A DNA stretch of 64,000 nt, taken from positions 16,949,403 to 17,013,402 of the forward strand of contig OZ020617.1 in the NCBI GenBank assembly GCA_963971575.1. The letters run 5' to 3'. The first letter of the stretch is position 1; each line of letters begins with the position of its first letter. The stretch comes from Liopterus haemorrhoidalis (taxonomy: Eukaryota > Arthropoda > Insecta > Coleoptera > Dytiscidae). Positions 31,001 to 40,141 of this stretch are shown here, in pieces. The position numbers were made by a program, and so were the translations under genes. The notes beneath the pieces were generated by a model. That model was given only the letters and a program-made list of their open reading frames with translations. It did not search any database and had not been told where the DNA came from.

Positions 31001-34000
31001 TTAGTTCTTTCCAAACTGGTAGCAAAACCTGTCGTGCGGATATTTTTGCGGATGGGGATTTATTATTCACAAAAGCTGCGGATCGGATGCGGATACAGAA
31101 AAGCTTATCCGCGCAGGGCTCTATTTATTATCGTCAGTCGCAAGCGCAGAGTAATTTTAACGCACTTTTACAAACTGCACTTGCGTCTGACGACAATAAA
31201 CCGTTAGAAAAGCCTCTACAAGGAGACCTTTTATAACAGATCAATTTGTCAGATACATCTTAAGTTTTGATTATTATATAATATTTGTCCGTTTTAAATT
31301 TAGAAATTATCTAATCTAAAGCATTGCAATATTTTTTTCTTGAAATGTAGGTATTTAATATAAAACCTACAAGTTATATGAAAAATATACTAACAAATTC
31401 AGGCTAATTTAATATTATTTATGACATTTATTTTATTCCTATTAAAATTTGCAGTTTAAAGTAATAAAAAAATATATATCTTACTTGCAATTCTTATCGG
31501 TAAAACATAGTAAACAACCCGTACTATTTAAAGGAGAAACCTTTTTATTAGAATTTTGCTAAAAAATGTATAAAAAAAATCCGTCGCCCTGTTTTGCAAA
31601 GGGGCTGTTTTAAAAATTTGAATAAATTCATAGCCTAACAACAATTATTTTTTAAAAATATTTTTATTTTGACGCGTTTTCCAAAACGTCCCAATGTCCT
31701 CCCAAAAGGGCTGGTTTAAAAATCTGAAAAAGTATTGTTCTGATAATTTTGTTTAACAGTTATTGAATTTTTTGTATTGTTTAGAATAATTTATTATTAT
31801 TTTTTAAATATAATGCTGTGTATCAGAGATTCTGAAGCTTAGATAAAAACGAAGAAAACTCTTTATAAAAAATCTTTTATAAAATAATACATAAGATGAA
31901 TTTTGAGTTTTTTGTTAGCATCCTTCCGTAACATCCCAACTTCAAAAATGTCTTCAAAAACTTATGTCCCCCACTCTATATTCCAAAAGGGCTGGTTTAA
32001 AAATATGAAAATGTAATGTTCCGATTATTTTTTCTAATGTTATTGAATTTTTTTGTATTGTTTAGAATAATTTATTATTATTTTTAAATTTATGTGTATG
32101 AAAGGTCTTTAAGCATAGATTAAAATGAACAAAACTTTATTTTTAAAAATCTTTTATAAAATAATACGTAAGATGAATTTCAAGTTTTTTTTTGGTATCC
32201 TTCCGTAACATCCCAATATTCAACCAAAGAAACAGGCCTACAGCAAAAGAGATTGGTTTTCTACTGTTCAACATTGTTTGTCATATATGTTTATCTGTTA
32301 AGTTAATATTAAGTTAAATATTTCAAGTATTTTAGTTGAAATTGCCTATAGTGATATTTAAAATTTAGTATCGAATTGATATAAGTGGTACGAATGGTGT
32401 TGTCTTAGGTTTACATAGAGTTGTTTGTTCAGTATGTGCAGGATTAATTTTCCTGTTACGACATGTCTGTATTAGCTGGTTTCAATGACGGGAACAAGAA
32501 ATATTTATTAGTTACAATTTGTATTAACCTTTTCCGATCTACCATAACATTTAGTGGGACATATATTTGTCTCGATATGGCCACTCGGTGGAACATTTAC
32601 ATTAAGAAGTAATGTCCGCCAAAACATGCATGATAAAATGAAAAAAAAAAGAAACATCACTATCTTTTGTATTGGCAATGTTTTTGTAATTAACTGTATG
32701 TTTAACACAACAATATACAAAGTTTCTTACACAAATCTGAAATAGAATTGCAAATCTATCTAATCGGATATTTTTAATTGTAAAAAGAGTGTATCTACAA
32801 ATTTTGTCGCTAAATAACTTAATTATAAGTATTAGACAACGATTTTTTATTGTAGTTTAAATATATTTGAGTTGGCATAATGCAAAACAGACTTTCTCAC
32901 ATTTTTTTTTTTTTTTCAAAATCGAGATATCACGTGATTATCATTTCTTACCTTGAAAGCTATTCAAAAAACAGAAAAAAATATGAACAAAATCAACGAT
33001 ATCCCTTTATAATGTCGCATCTAATTGTGCAAGACAAAACAGAACCATCTTTATCCACAAGCGAATCTGGTGCAAAATCAACTCTTTCTACTTCAGCCAG
33101 TCACAACACTCCATTATGTGTATTTGCTCAGGTTACAAAAAAAAAAAAAAAATCTTTCTTAGTTTATGTAAAAACTTAAAAGGTAAAAAAAGCCCTCGCA
33201 ATAAAATCACGTGAAATATTGAAGTCGTTATCCTATTGGTTCTCGCATAAATTTAACGGCTAAACAGCCACGAACGACGAGTTCAACAAAATTATCGCGT
33301 GATTTTTGATTTTGAACTGAGTATAGAAATAAAAAATGAAACATATGAAATATAAAAAAATTATTTGCTCAGAAAGGATTAAGTTTTATAAACAGTTAGT
33401 CATTTTAAGTATTAAACACTCAGGGTGAATCAATTGCGCAATAAGTTCATCGGAAAATGAAATATCGTCAATTTTGATAGCGTGTGTTTTAAATTTTTTT
33501 TAACTTAACTTTTGTTTCGCATTTTTATATAGCCATATTTTCTATTATATATGGTATTCCGATGATATATGAGACAAGTAGTAATTTTAAGTTTATGATA
33601 AGAAAAATGAACAAAAAAGCATTGAGAAAAAATGCACTACATTTTTTTTCTCTATTAAATGACAAGTAGACGAGGTTTGCAGTGGATATATATTTTTAGA
33701 AATGTTTGACAATTGTGAACAGGCTCTTAGCTGGATTGTTCGTAGACAAAATATACAGTGCGATCATTAATTCCTGAACGTTATGTAATACTTGGCAGAA
33801 ACATTTCGTTAACAAACTTATTTCCAAGGACATGTACGCATAGGCGTACATTCTATTTTTATTACCTTATACGAATTAATTATTAAATGAACATTCTTTT
33901 TCTCTACACGCCATTGAGTTGATAGAGTACGTTCAGGATAACTTCATACCAGGGCATCATAAAATACGTCATCAATCCTGCGCGAGAAAACAGCTGATTA

Positions 34001-34824
34001 CATAGACATACATAAGGGTTTGTGCCTTATCAATTGTTGTGGATACTAAACAAACAAAATCATGTATTTCAAATTAATTTTTGTTCTCGTTTTAGTACAC
34101 GGCATACCTGAAAACATACGAGAAATAAATAATAATATATTTTTGTGTATTATCTGTCTCAATTTGTAATACGAAACTAACAGGAAAACTTCATTTTTTA
34201 TGTTGTGTATTTAAAATATCATCTTAGGGTGGTAATTCTGAAGTAACACCTTTCAAAATATTTGACAATTCATAATTGACATTAAATTGTATGTCAACTT
34301 ACTAACACAAATTGTATAAAACACTAATTGACAAGTATTTGAAATATATTTTAGGCAACCAGAACAGAAAATATTAATAAGCGAAATAAGATGAAATAAA
34401 TATTTGTATATAATTCAAAATATTAGACATGTCACTCACAATTTTGACATGTCAATTTCGTATCTGACATGTAGTTTTTGAGTGAATATAACCTCAGTAT
34501 AATGAAACTTCACAAAAAATGTAAAAGCCAGATTTACAAGTTTACATGGTTTCAAAAAAGTCTATTTACACCACAACAGTCACCAAAGTAACCAGATTTA
34601 GTTTCGTATTACAAATTGAGACAGATTATATAAATGTATCAATTTCACCCTGTAAATGCAAATTATATATAAAGCCCGTATGTAACAGTTTTTAATTATT
34701 GTAATTGAAGTAAAAGTGAAAAAAAAGGAAATGGATGTGGATATATAGGTCATATTATAAAAAGAGAATAAAATAAGATCATCACACAAACATTTGATTT
34801 TATTGAAAAAAATAAACAAAATTT

Positions 34825-34892
<68 letters not shown>

Positions 34893-37800
34893 GTATCAAA
34901 ATATACACTGTTAGAGGTTTTAGGCACAAAAAAAAAATAGAATGAAACACAAAAATTTTACAAAGAAAATTAACAACAAAATTTAAAAGAGAAAACAAAA
35001 ACGGAATTAAACAATCAAAATCGAAATATACGCGTAGTCCAGATCAAAGTAAGTAACGCCATTGAAATGTATCAAACCAACTGTTGGTAACGTCATGGAC
35101 GAAATTTGGTTTCTGCGCAGCCCAGTCGGTAACATAGACCTGGCATGAAGTTATCCTGAACGTACTCTAACACATATTAAATTTAGGGTGACCACCCGTG
35201 CTACTTTGGGAGGATATGTCCTACAATTAAACCTTTTGTCCTACGTCCTACCGCCTAACGGAAATGTCCTACTTTCACAGATAACTATAGTGCGTTCAAA
35301 GGTGAGTATGCAGTATAGCTCTTATGGCAAATGGGAACGGTGTTGCCAAATGTTGTAAAAGTGTCAAATGTGTCAATTATAATAATATGAAAAACTCGTA
35401 TGATTTACAAAAATCAACTCTTATAAAACTCAAAATAACACTCAACAAAAACAAATGGCAATTTGTAGAGTACTGCGTTATTACAGATCAGCGCGTTTTA
35501 GAACTGGCAACGTCGACAAGCAAGAAAAGGATAGCGTCATTGTGTAAACCCATTAGAGAGTATGAAAAAGAACTACTCCATATGTCCTGTACTGCAAACT
35601 CACCTTTGAACGCACTATACTTTCCTATTGGCGACCGGCGTGCTTCTGTGTTGAACAATATTGAAAATAAATATTTTTTTCATATTTTATATTAATAATA
35701 AATACGAATTTAAAAATAAAAATTCGAAATCTAATTTTTCTTTTTCGTAATAAATAAAATAGATGTGTTATAATTTATACCGTTGATCAAATTACACCAA
35801 TTCAAATAATTTAGTATAGGTAGTCATTATAATAACAATAAACTTTTTTTTTTCATATTTTTATATTAAATAATGGGTACAATTTGCAACAAAGAGTTGT
35901 ATTTAAAACAACAAGAGTAGTATATCAATTTAAAATTATTTACTTATCAATTTTTAGTGTTTTGTGCTTTTTTTACTACCGATTTTTATTGTTTTAAGCT
36001 GGGTTGTCAAATGTCTTACTGGGATGCGTTATAAAACTTCAAATGTCCTACTATGTCAATATCTGGTCGCCCTAATTAAGTTAGCAACATATTTTTGTTG
36101 CTCCTCGGGTAAGTTCGTGCCAACGAAGTAATCTGATTGGTTCTTTGTTAAATTGGGATTTTCAGCTGTGAATTAGAATACAGTTTTGATATTTTAAAAC
36201 CCATTGTTTACCATTATGTAATGCTCAAGAATTAATTACCGCATTGTATATTGCCATGTATATTTAAGGGAACTAAAAGTTTTATTAAAAGTGTTAACAT
36301 TTTTGGACTTTAGTTTGCTGGTAAAAAAAGGAAATAAATAAATTTAAAAATATAAAAGGTGTAACATAAAAGCACCGTTTTAGTATAATGAAAGTGTCTG
36401 TGTGTGTTTAGGGAGTAGTTTTTCTATTAAATATTCGCATTTAATGAAAGTAATTAGTAATACTATTATTGACCATGTTCATTGTTTTTGTTGATATTTA
36501 TACTTGCTGCTGTTACCACAATTATCAGTGTGAAAATAGCTTAATCGGTAACGATTGCGCTTCGCTATTTGATGACCGCCGTTAATAAATATTTACTTTG
36601 TCCTACTTGTGTGCAAATTTGTTATAATTGTAATATGTACTAATTGTCTTTATAATTTGTGTTGTAGTGGAAAAATTGCAAAGGAGATGGAAAAGTGCTC
36701 GTGATGCATATGTACGAGATAGAACTGCACAAAAGAAAATAAAATTAGGATTAAAAGTCAACCTTAAGAAACAATATATTTACAATCACCTTTTGCATTT
36801 CTTGGATTTAGTTGAGGAAAAAAATAATAGGTCAGTACTAACAAATTAGACTTCCAAAGCAAATACGTAGACATGTTATTCAGTGATTCATTTATTTAAG
36901 GGTTTTGAATTATATTCATGTGTATTCTGTTCTGCTTTTTTTTGTCGTTTTTAGGGTTTTGTAGGTATGACTATCAAAAAACCCTTATTACGTCACTCAT
37001 GTATCTGTCTGGACGGTAAAATTTGTAGCCAAACGGCTGAACATAAAATGCTGAAATTTGGCACGCTTGTACAATCTCTGACCCAAGTATAGGAAAAATA
37101 TAGAGCTCAAATAAATACATCGTAGGATAAATAGAAATAAAAATTTTGAGTGGGGTATCACATGAAACCTCTTAATACGGGGATAAATAAACAAATTTTT
37201 ATTTTTGAAAATTCATTTTTTTATGGGATTTTCGCAAAACGCATGTCTAAAAACTTTTGTTCCTCGACTTGTTTCGCAGAGAGGTTGATCTAAAAATTTG
37301 AAAAAAATGTACAATTATGGGGACCGGAATGGTTCAACAGAAATTTTTGATTGCTTTTTTAAAAAATATCGATTTTTTGTTAATGATAAAAATAAGTATT
37401 TTTTAAAAATTCATTTCTTTTAAAACGATTTGGCCTAAAAAGGTTCTTGCCCCGCACCCTTTAACCCAAAGGCGTTAAATTAAAAATAATAGGTAATGTA
37501 CATTGTTCAGAGCTGGAAACGCACCAGAGTAATTTGATCCGATTGCGTTTTTGGAAAATATTGCAGTTTTTGTGTTTTAACAAAATTAATTATGTTTTTA
37601 ATTAATTGCTAAATTATGGCTAGTAATATTATGGATTTTTTTGTATTTATGGCTAAGGTAGTATGTCTTCTTTTAAAATTAAAAATATGATGAAAAGTTT
37701 TTAACAGCTGAGGAAAAAGATTTCAGTCTTGAAAAAATGTTTAACACTGTGTATATGTTATGTTTTTAATAGATCTGTGACGTTTGGGGGCATATTTCTA

Positions 37801-39991
37801 ATCTAATATATCCTTCTACTCGTTACCGAGTTCAGTGATTTTCTCGTAATACCTGTTCGGGTCTATTCTGTATATTTTGTGGTTAAAAATGATGGTTAAA
37901 AAGTAACATTTTAACTAGGCGTTAAAATTTTAATCTTGTTTCTTATTCTGTATGTCAAGTTCTAACCCAAGCGTTAGGGTCTAACTTTTTAACCTTATGG
38001 TTAGAAGTATATTTTGAAATTATCTACAAGGGACGTATTTTGCTAGTGTAAGTGTGGATTTAATGTAAACAAGTATTATAGTTGAATCGTGAATGAACAA
38101 CGTTTAAATATAATAAATCTATATTGCGGAAATGTACAATATTTATATATAAATAATGATGGGTGCAGAAAGTAAATATAATATTACCATAACATGCAAA
38201 ACTATCAATATTTTTTCTATCTTTTTTTTCTACTATATTAAGATACTTTTATTTTCAGGTTATATTTACCTTATTTTTGTTTTTAAACAAACAGAGAAAT
38301 CAAAATTTATAAGTAACATAATTTTAAAGTTTTAAAGATTTTCAAAAGAACAACATTTGTAAAACAAGATATTCCGTAGAAGTTTTAGACAAATGAAAAT
38401 ATTTTAAAATGTTTCTTCAGGCAAATTAAAATGATCACTCATACCACTCAGTTGCTTTTGTTTGAACTGATCCCCTGAAAAGCATTTGTATAAATTTTTT
38501 ATTCACCTATATTAATTTTTCACTTATTAACTTCTTTATGTTTAATTTGTTCTAGTAATAATTGGTTTAAAATAAACAGACTTGCCATGATTAATTCTAA
38601 AAATTGATTGTTTTCTGGCTTTTAGACGTTTAGAGGTTAGAATTACAGCTGGTTAAAATGTTAAAGCTATGTATTTGGCTGGAGTTAAAATTCCAAATAT
38701 AATCTACTGAATTCCACTCCGAGGTTAAAATTTTAACGCCATAGAGTTACAAAATAACAAAATATTGTAAAGCGTGGTTAAAATTTTTTAACTTCGACCT
38801 TGAGGTTTATTTTTAACTTTTTAAGATACAGAGTAGAGCCGGTTGTGTGTTAGAGTCGATTCAAATAGAGTTGAGTTCATCAATAAAACTGTGCAGAAAT
38901 GATTTTTCGTCTGGACGGGTCTAATTTACTTATAATAGGGGTGTTAGGTTTGTTACTCATAGCCGTAGAAGTCTTGTGTGAGTTAGGAGCTTTCAACGTG
39001 TTTATATAAAAATTTATTTTTCTATTCATAATTAATTTGCCTTCTGTCATTTATGACTGACATATTTATACTAAACAGCATTTTATTTATATTTTAATAT
39101 ATAGCTTTTAAATCGTTCCTTAACTAATTCAATAAAAAAAATTATTTAATTGTCTTATTTTGTTTAAAAATATTTTATTTGTCTCCGCCACTGGCGTTAT
39201 CTTGTTTGCGCAATTTTGTAACGGTCGTGTATCCTTTTCTATTTGAATCTACTCTACATGCATCACACTGATGACTGGAACTTACAATTTAACGTAGATT
39301 CTGAACCACTTTTATTTGTTTTTTGGGAAATTGCTATGAATACATTACCTTAGTAATGAGTTCTTAACTTCCGCGGGAGAACGACAGGAAATTTTTTTGA
39401 AAAATATGTGGAGGCATCGGGGTTTGAACACAGTCGTTCCTTTATGCACAGCTAACTACCTACTAACAAACTGTGCGACGGTTATCTTCAATATATATTA
39501 ATAATGCATAATAAAATAAGGCATATTTTTTTCTTTACAGTAATAATGAAACAGCAGAATCAGATAACGAAGATATAGATATAAAAACCGAAGAACAAAC
39601 AATAATCAAATTAGAAGAAACTCCAATAGTCAGAAGGGAAATTATTAGACATGCTATAACAGAAGTAGCGCCCGGTCCCGAGAAGAAAACAAGAAAACGT
39701 CGTCGAACTACTCAGCAAATACAACAAAACACCCAGCCAACTTTAGAAAGAGAACTTATCACATATCTTCACCAAAGTAAAGACGAAATAGATGAAGACA
39801 AAGCCTTCTTTACATCATTATTACCAACCTTGAGAGAATTTGATAATGATCAAAAATTAATATTTCGCAGTGAGGTTCTGCGATTGTTAATGAGCCTGAA
39901 AAGTACAACATCACATTTGACTGACATTAGTGATCATCCTTCAGTGAATCTTACAATTACACCTGACATTGCACCTGATGATTACTCGTAA
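27829..39991 (+). CDS. MADF-BESS domain DNA-binding protein, three exons
   Basis: Join 27829-28003, 36668-36830, 39541-39991 gives 262 codons plus a stop, with every junction in phase and canonical GT-AG borders (GTAAGT at 28004, GTCAGT at 36831, TTTACAG before 39541). Exon 1 plus exon 2 form the MADF domain, residues about 8-97: LIYQVQIRRYLWD, YKDKEMRDNSWYEIA, then VEKLQRRWKSARDAYVRD. The linker holds two sumoylation-type motifs (IKTE at 127-130, IKLE at 135-138) and a basic nuclear signal KKTRKRRR (161-168). Residues about 198-235 form a BESS motif (DEDKAFFTSLLPTL). MADF binds DNA and BESS mediates protein contacts, so a nuclear transcription regulator of the Adf-1 type is expected. It could derive from the second protein of a Harbinger transposon. 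The start ATG is the first in frame near the MADF domain. Confidence 0.88.
28246..28391. mobile_element. hAT MITE, CAGTGTTTCTC ends
   Basis: Ends CAGTGTTTCTC and GAGAAACACTG, 146 bp, with GGTGGGTCGCGGG inside. The flanks TTCTAGAC and ATTTGGAC match at only 5 of 8, so an old insertion. Another partial end (GACCACTGTTTCTTAATC) follows at 28398. Confidence 0.72.
28577..29626. mobile_element. hAT MITE, CAGTGGTTCTCAGCC ends, split by an inner hAT
   Basis: Left end CAGTGGTTCTCAGCC at 28577 and right end GGTTGAGAACTG near 29626. Without the inner insertion (28684-29594 and one TSD) it is about 131 bp. The right terminus has lost two bases compared with the left, and the outer target duplication is unclear. 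Confidence 0.72.
28684..29594. mobile_element. hAT-type element with TATCTAGATA clusters, perfect TSD
   Basis: Flanked by CCCTTTAC at 28676-28683 and 29595-29602, an exact 8-bp duplication. Ends CAGTGTTTTAATAGATAC and GTATCTAGATACTTGTAACA followed by GCACTG. The palindrome TATCTAGATA or close variants cluster near both ends. The interior shares GGCTGTTCAAA, GTGACGTCACAAAAA and CACTATTCTA blocks with the element at 42841. Non-coding. Confidence 0.92.
29690..29770 (+). repeat. Small fragment of the 1.3-kb dispersed family
   Basis: CCAAATCTCTGACCCATATA, then AAAATACTGAG, corresponds to the block near 4060-4100 and 37070-37100. Confidence 0.5.
29820..29930 (+). repeat. Copy of the LTR-like repeat at 2617-2727
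   Basis: GCATGCTCTATGCCTTAGCA, TGTGTTATGAGGCCAAGA and CTGTGGAGACGGAAGG align with 2617-2727 over about 105 bp with scattered differences. Confidence 0.75.
30048..31208. mobile_element. Hairpin MITE split by a hAT element
   Basis: CTAACGGTTTATTATCGTCA with CGCAAGCGCAG on the left (30048-30061 continued at 31132) is matched inverted by CTGCACTTGCGTCTGACGAC and AATAAACCGTTAG ending at 31208. Without the hAT insertion it is an 83-91-bp hairpin with 33-bp arms. The hAT element at 30062-31123 lies in the left arm. Confidence 0.75.
30062..31123. mobile_element. hAT-type element, TAGAGCCCTGC family, perfect TSD
   Basis: TAGAGCCCTGCAAATCCGCG to CGCGCAGGGCTCTA, flanked by TTTATTAT at 30054-30061 and 31124-31131, exact. 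Many GCGGAT/ATCCGC motifs cluster in the terminal 100-150 bp on both sides (30075-30140 and 31030-31110). The interior is non-coding. It shares only the terminal 11 bp with the element at 5341. Confidence 0.93.
31240..31520. repeat. Copy of the repeat at 3410-3840
   Basis: Same ordered blocks as 3414-3840 (CCGTTTTAAATTTAGAAA, TTTATTTTATTC-TATTAAAA, CTTACTTGCAATTCTTATC), with internal deletions. Confidence 0.6.
31660..32225. repeat. Tandem duplication, about 282-bp unit, two copies
   Basis: AAAAGGGCTGGTTTAAAAAT recurs at about 31704 and 31985, and CCTTCCGTAACATCCCAA at about 31922 and 32205. TTGTATTGTTTAGAATAATT is also in both units. Non-coding. Confidence 0.8.
34150..34628. mobile_element. 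MITE, TTATCTGTCTCAATTTG family, copy 1
   Basis: About 30-bp inverted ends built on TATCTGTCTCAATTTGTAAT and ACGAAACTAA. Nearly identical over its 480 bp to 58969-59441 (for example TTAGGGTGGTAATTCTGAAG and ATTTGACAATTCATAATTGA). TA-rich flanks fit a TA target. Confidence 0.87.
34828..34888. repeat. (TA)n microsatellite
   Basis: About 30 uninterrupted TA units inside the TIR element at 33925-35167. Confidence 0.95.
35184..36074. mobile_element. hAT element, TAGGGTGACCA family, 891 bp
   Basis: TAGGGTGACCACCCG to a diverged TCTGGTCGCCCTA, flanked by ATTAAATT (35176-35183) and ATTAAGTT (36075-36082), 7 of 8. Unlike the four short copies it lacks the minisatellite core, has TGTCCTAC motifs near both ends, and carries a nested TIR element at 35288. 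Confidence 0.85.
35288..35617. mobile_element. Nested TIR element, TAGTGCGTTCAAAGG ends
   Basis: Ends TAGTGCGTTCAAAGGTGAGT and its inverse, about 30 bp with one or two mismatches, inside TA. The plus strand is open for 123 codons across most of it (35324-35695 overlaps its right end), but the frame continues into flanking sequence and matches no family I know, so I treat it as chance. Confidence 0.8.
36668..36830 (+). CDS. MADF-BESS gene, exon 2
   Basis: Completes the MADF domain with VEKLQRRWKSARDAYVRD and a basic helix, then a hydrophobic YNHLLHFLDLV. It starts in phase 1 after TTGTAG and ends in phase 2 before GTCAGT. Confidence 0.87.
36955..37740 (+). repeat. 1.3-kb dispersed repeat family, partial copy
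   Basis: Begins AAAAAACCCTTATTACGTCA with CTCATGTATCTGTCTGGACG, continues through GCTGAAATTTGGCACGC, CAGAGAGGTTGATCTAAAAA, GGGGACCGGAATGGTTCAAC, CCCAAAGGCGTTAAA, as in the copies at 3960 and 50940. Confidence 0.75.
37861..38840. mobile_element. Possible old TIR element with GGTTAAAA motifs
   Basis: GTCTATTCTGTATATTTTG followed by repeated GGTTAAAA motifs on the left, and an inverted counterpart on the right ending AAGATACAGAGTAGAGCC with TTAAAATTTTTTAAC and TTTTTAACTTTTTAA. The ends match only loosely and no target duplication is visible. Confidence 0.4.
38851..39256. mobile_element. Probable MITE, TAGAGTCGATTCAAATAG ends
   Basis: TAGAGTCGATTCAAATAG on the left and CTATTTGAATCTACTCTA on the right, 17 of 18 in inverted orientation, about 406 bp. 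TA dinucleotides at both ends fit a TA target. No coding sequence. Confidence 0.6.
39414..39484 (-). repeat. tRNA-derived SINE head in intron 2
   Basis: On the minus strand CGCACAGTTTGTTAG (A-box like) and GTGTTCAAACCCC (B-box like) lie about 40 nt apart in tRNA-like order. It ends 57 nt upstream of exon 3. The acceptor stem is not intact, so this is not a tRNA gene. Confidence 0.55.
39541..39991 (+). CDS. MADF-BESS gene, exon 3
   Basis: Encodes the acidic linker with IKTE and IKLE, the basic KKTRKRRR, a Q-rich stretch, the BESS motif and a threonine/aspartate-rich tail ending APDDYS before TAA at 39989-39991. Confidence 0.87.
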
Positions 39992-40141
39992 TTAGTGCTC
40001 CTAACTGAACCTATTATTAATTTCATTATCAGAGTATTTCACTGTGATGGACAATTAAAATCTATTAACGTCTAAAAGCCATTTACGAGTGATACAAACA
40101 TTGGTATTTTATTAAAATATATTAACTGGGAATTTAGAATA
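39992..40141 (+). promoter_or_regulatory. 150-bp gap between MADF-BESS and RBM5
   Basis: No AATAAA is present. ATTAAA at 40111-40116 is the only poly(A)-type hexamer, 26 bp before the RBM5 start codon. This gap must hold the 3' end of one transcript and the promoter or 5' UTR of the next, unless both lie on one transcript. Confidence 0.5.

Larger units (their letters stand above)
33925..35167. mobile_element. TIR element, GAGTACGTTCAGGATAACTT ends, TA duplication
   Basis: About 29-bp inverted repeats begin GAGTACGTTCAGGATAACTT at 33925 and end at 35167, flanked by TA on both sides. It contains a MITE (34150-34628), a (TA)n tract (34828-34888) and no transposase. The TA duplication suggests a Tc1/mariner derivative. 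Confidence 0.85.
28004..36667 (+). other. Intron 1 of the MADF-BESS gene (8.66 kb)
   Basis: Phase-1 GT-AG intron. It holds at least eight transposons (28246, 28577, 28684, 30062, 33925, 34150, 35184, 35288) plus tandem repeats, but no exon-like frame on the gene strand that would extend the protein. Stretches 32226-33922 and 36083-36660 contain nothing I can identify. Confidence 0.8.
36831..39540 (+). other. Intron 2 of the MADF-BESS gene (2.71 kb)
   Basis: Phase-2 GT-AG intron ending TTTCTTTACAG. Contains a copy of the 1.3-kb dispersed family, two probable TIR elements and a SINE head near its 3' end. Confidence 0.8.

Noticed and set aside
34750..34998. 82-codon minus frame with an alternating I-Y segment
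   Set aside because: The peptide is a translation of the (TA)n microsatellite and its flanks.
35324..35695. 123-codon plus frame as a possible gene
   Set aside because: It runs through the right end of a nested TIR element into flanking sequence and matches no family; openness is likely chance.
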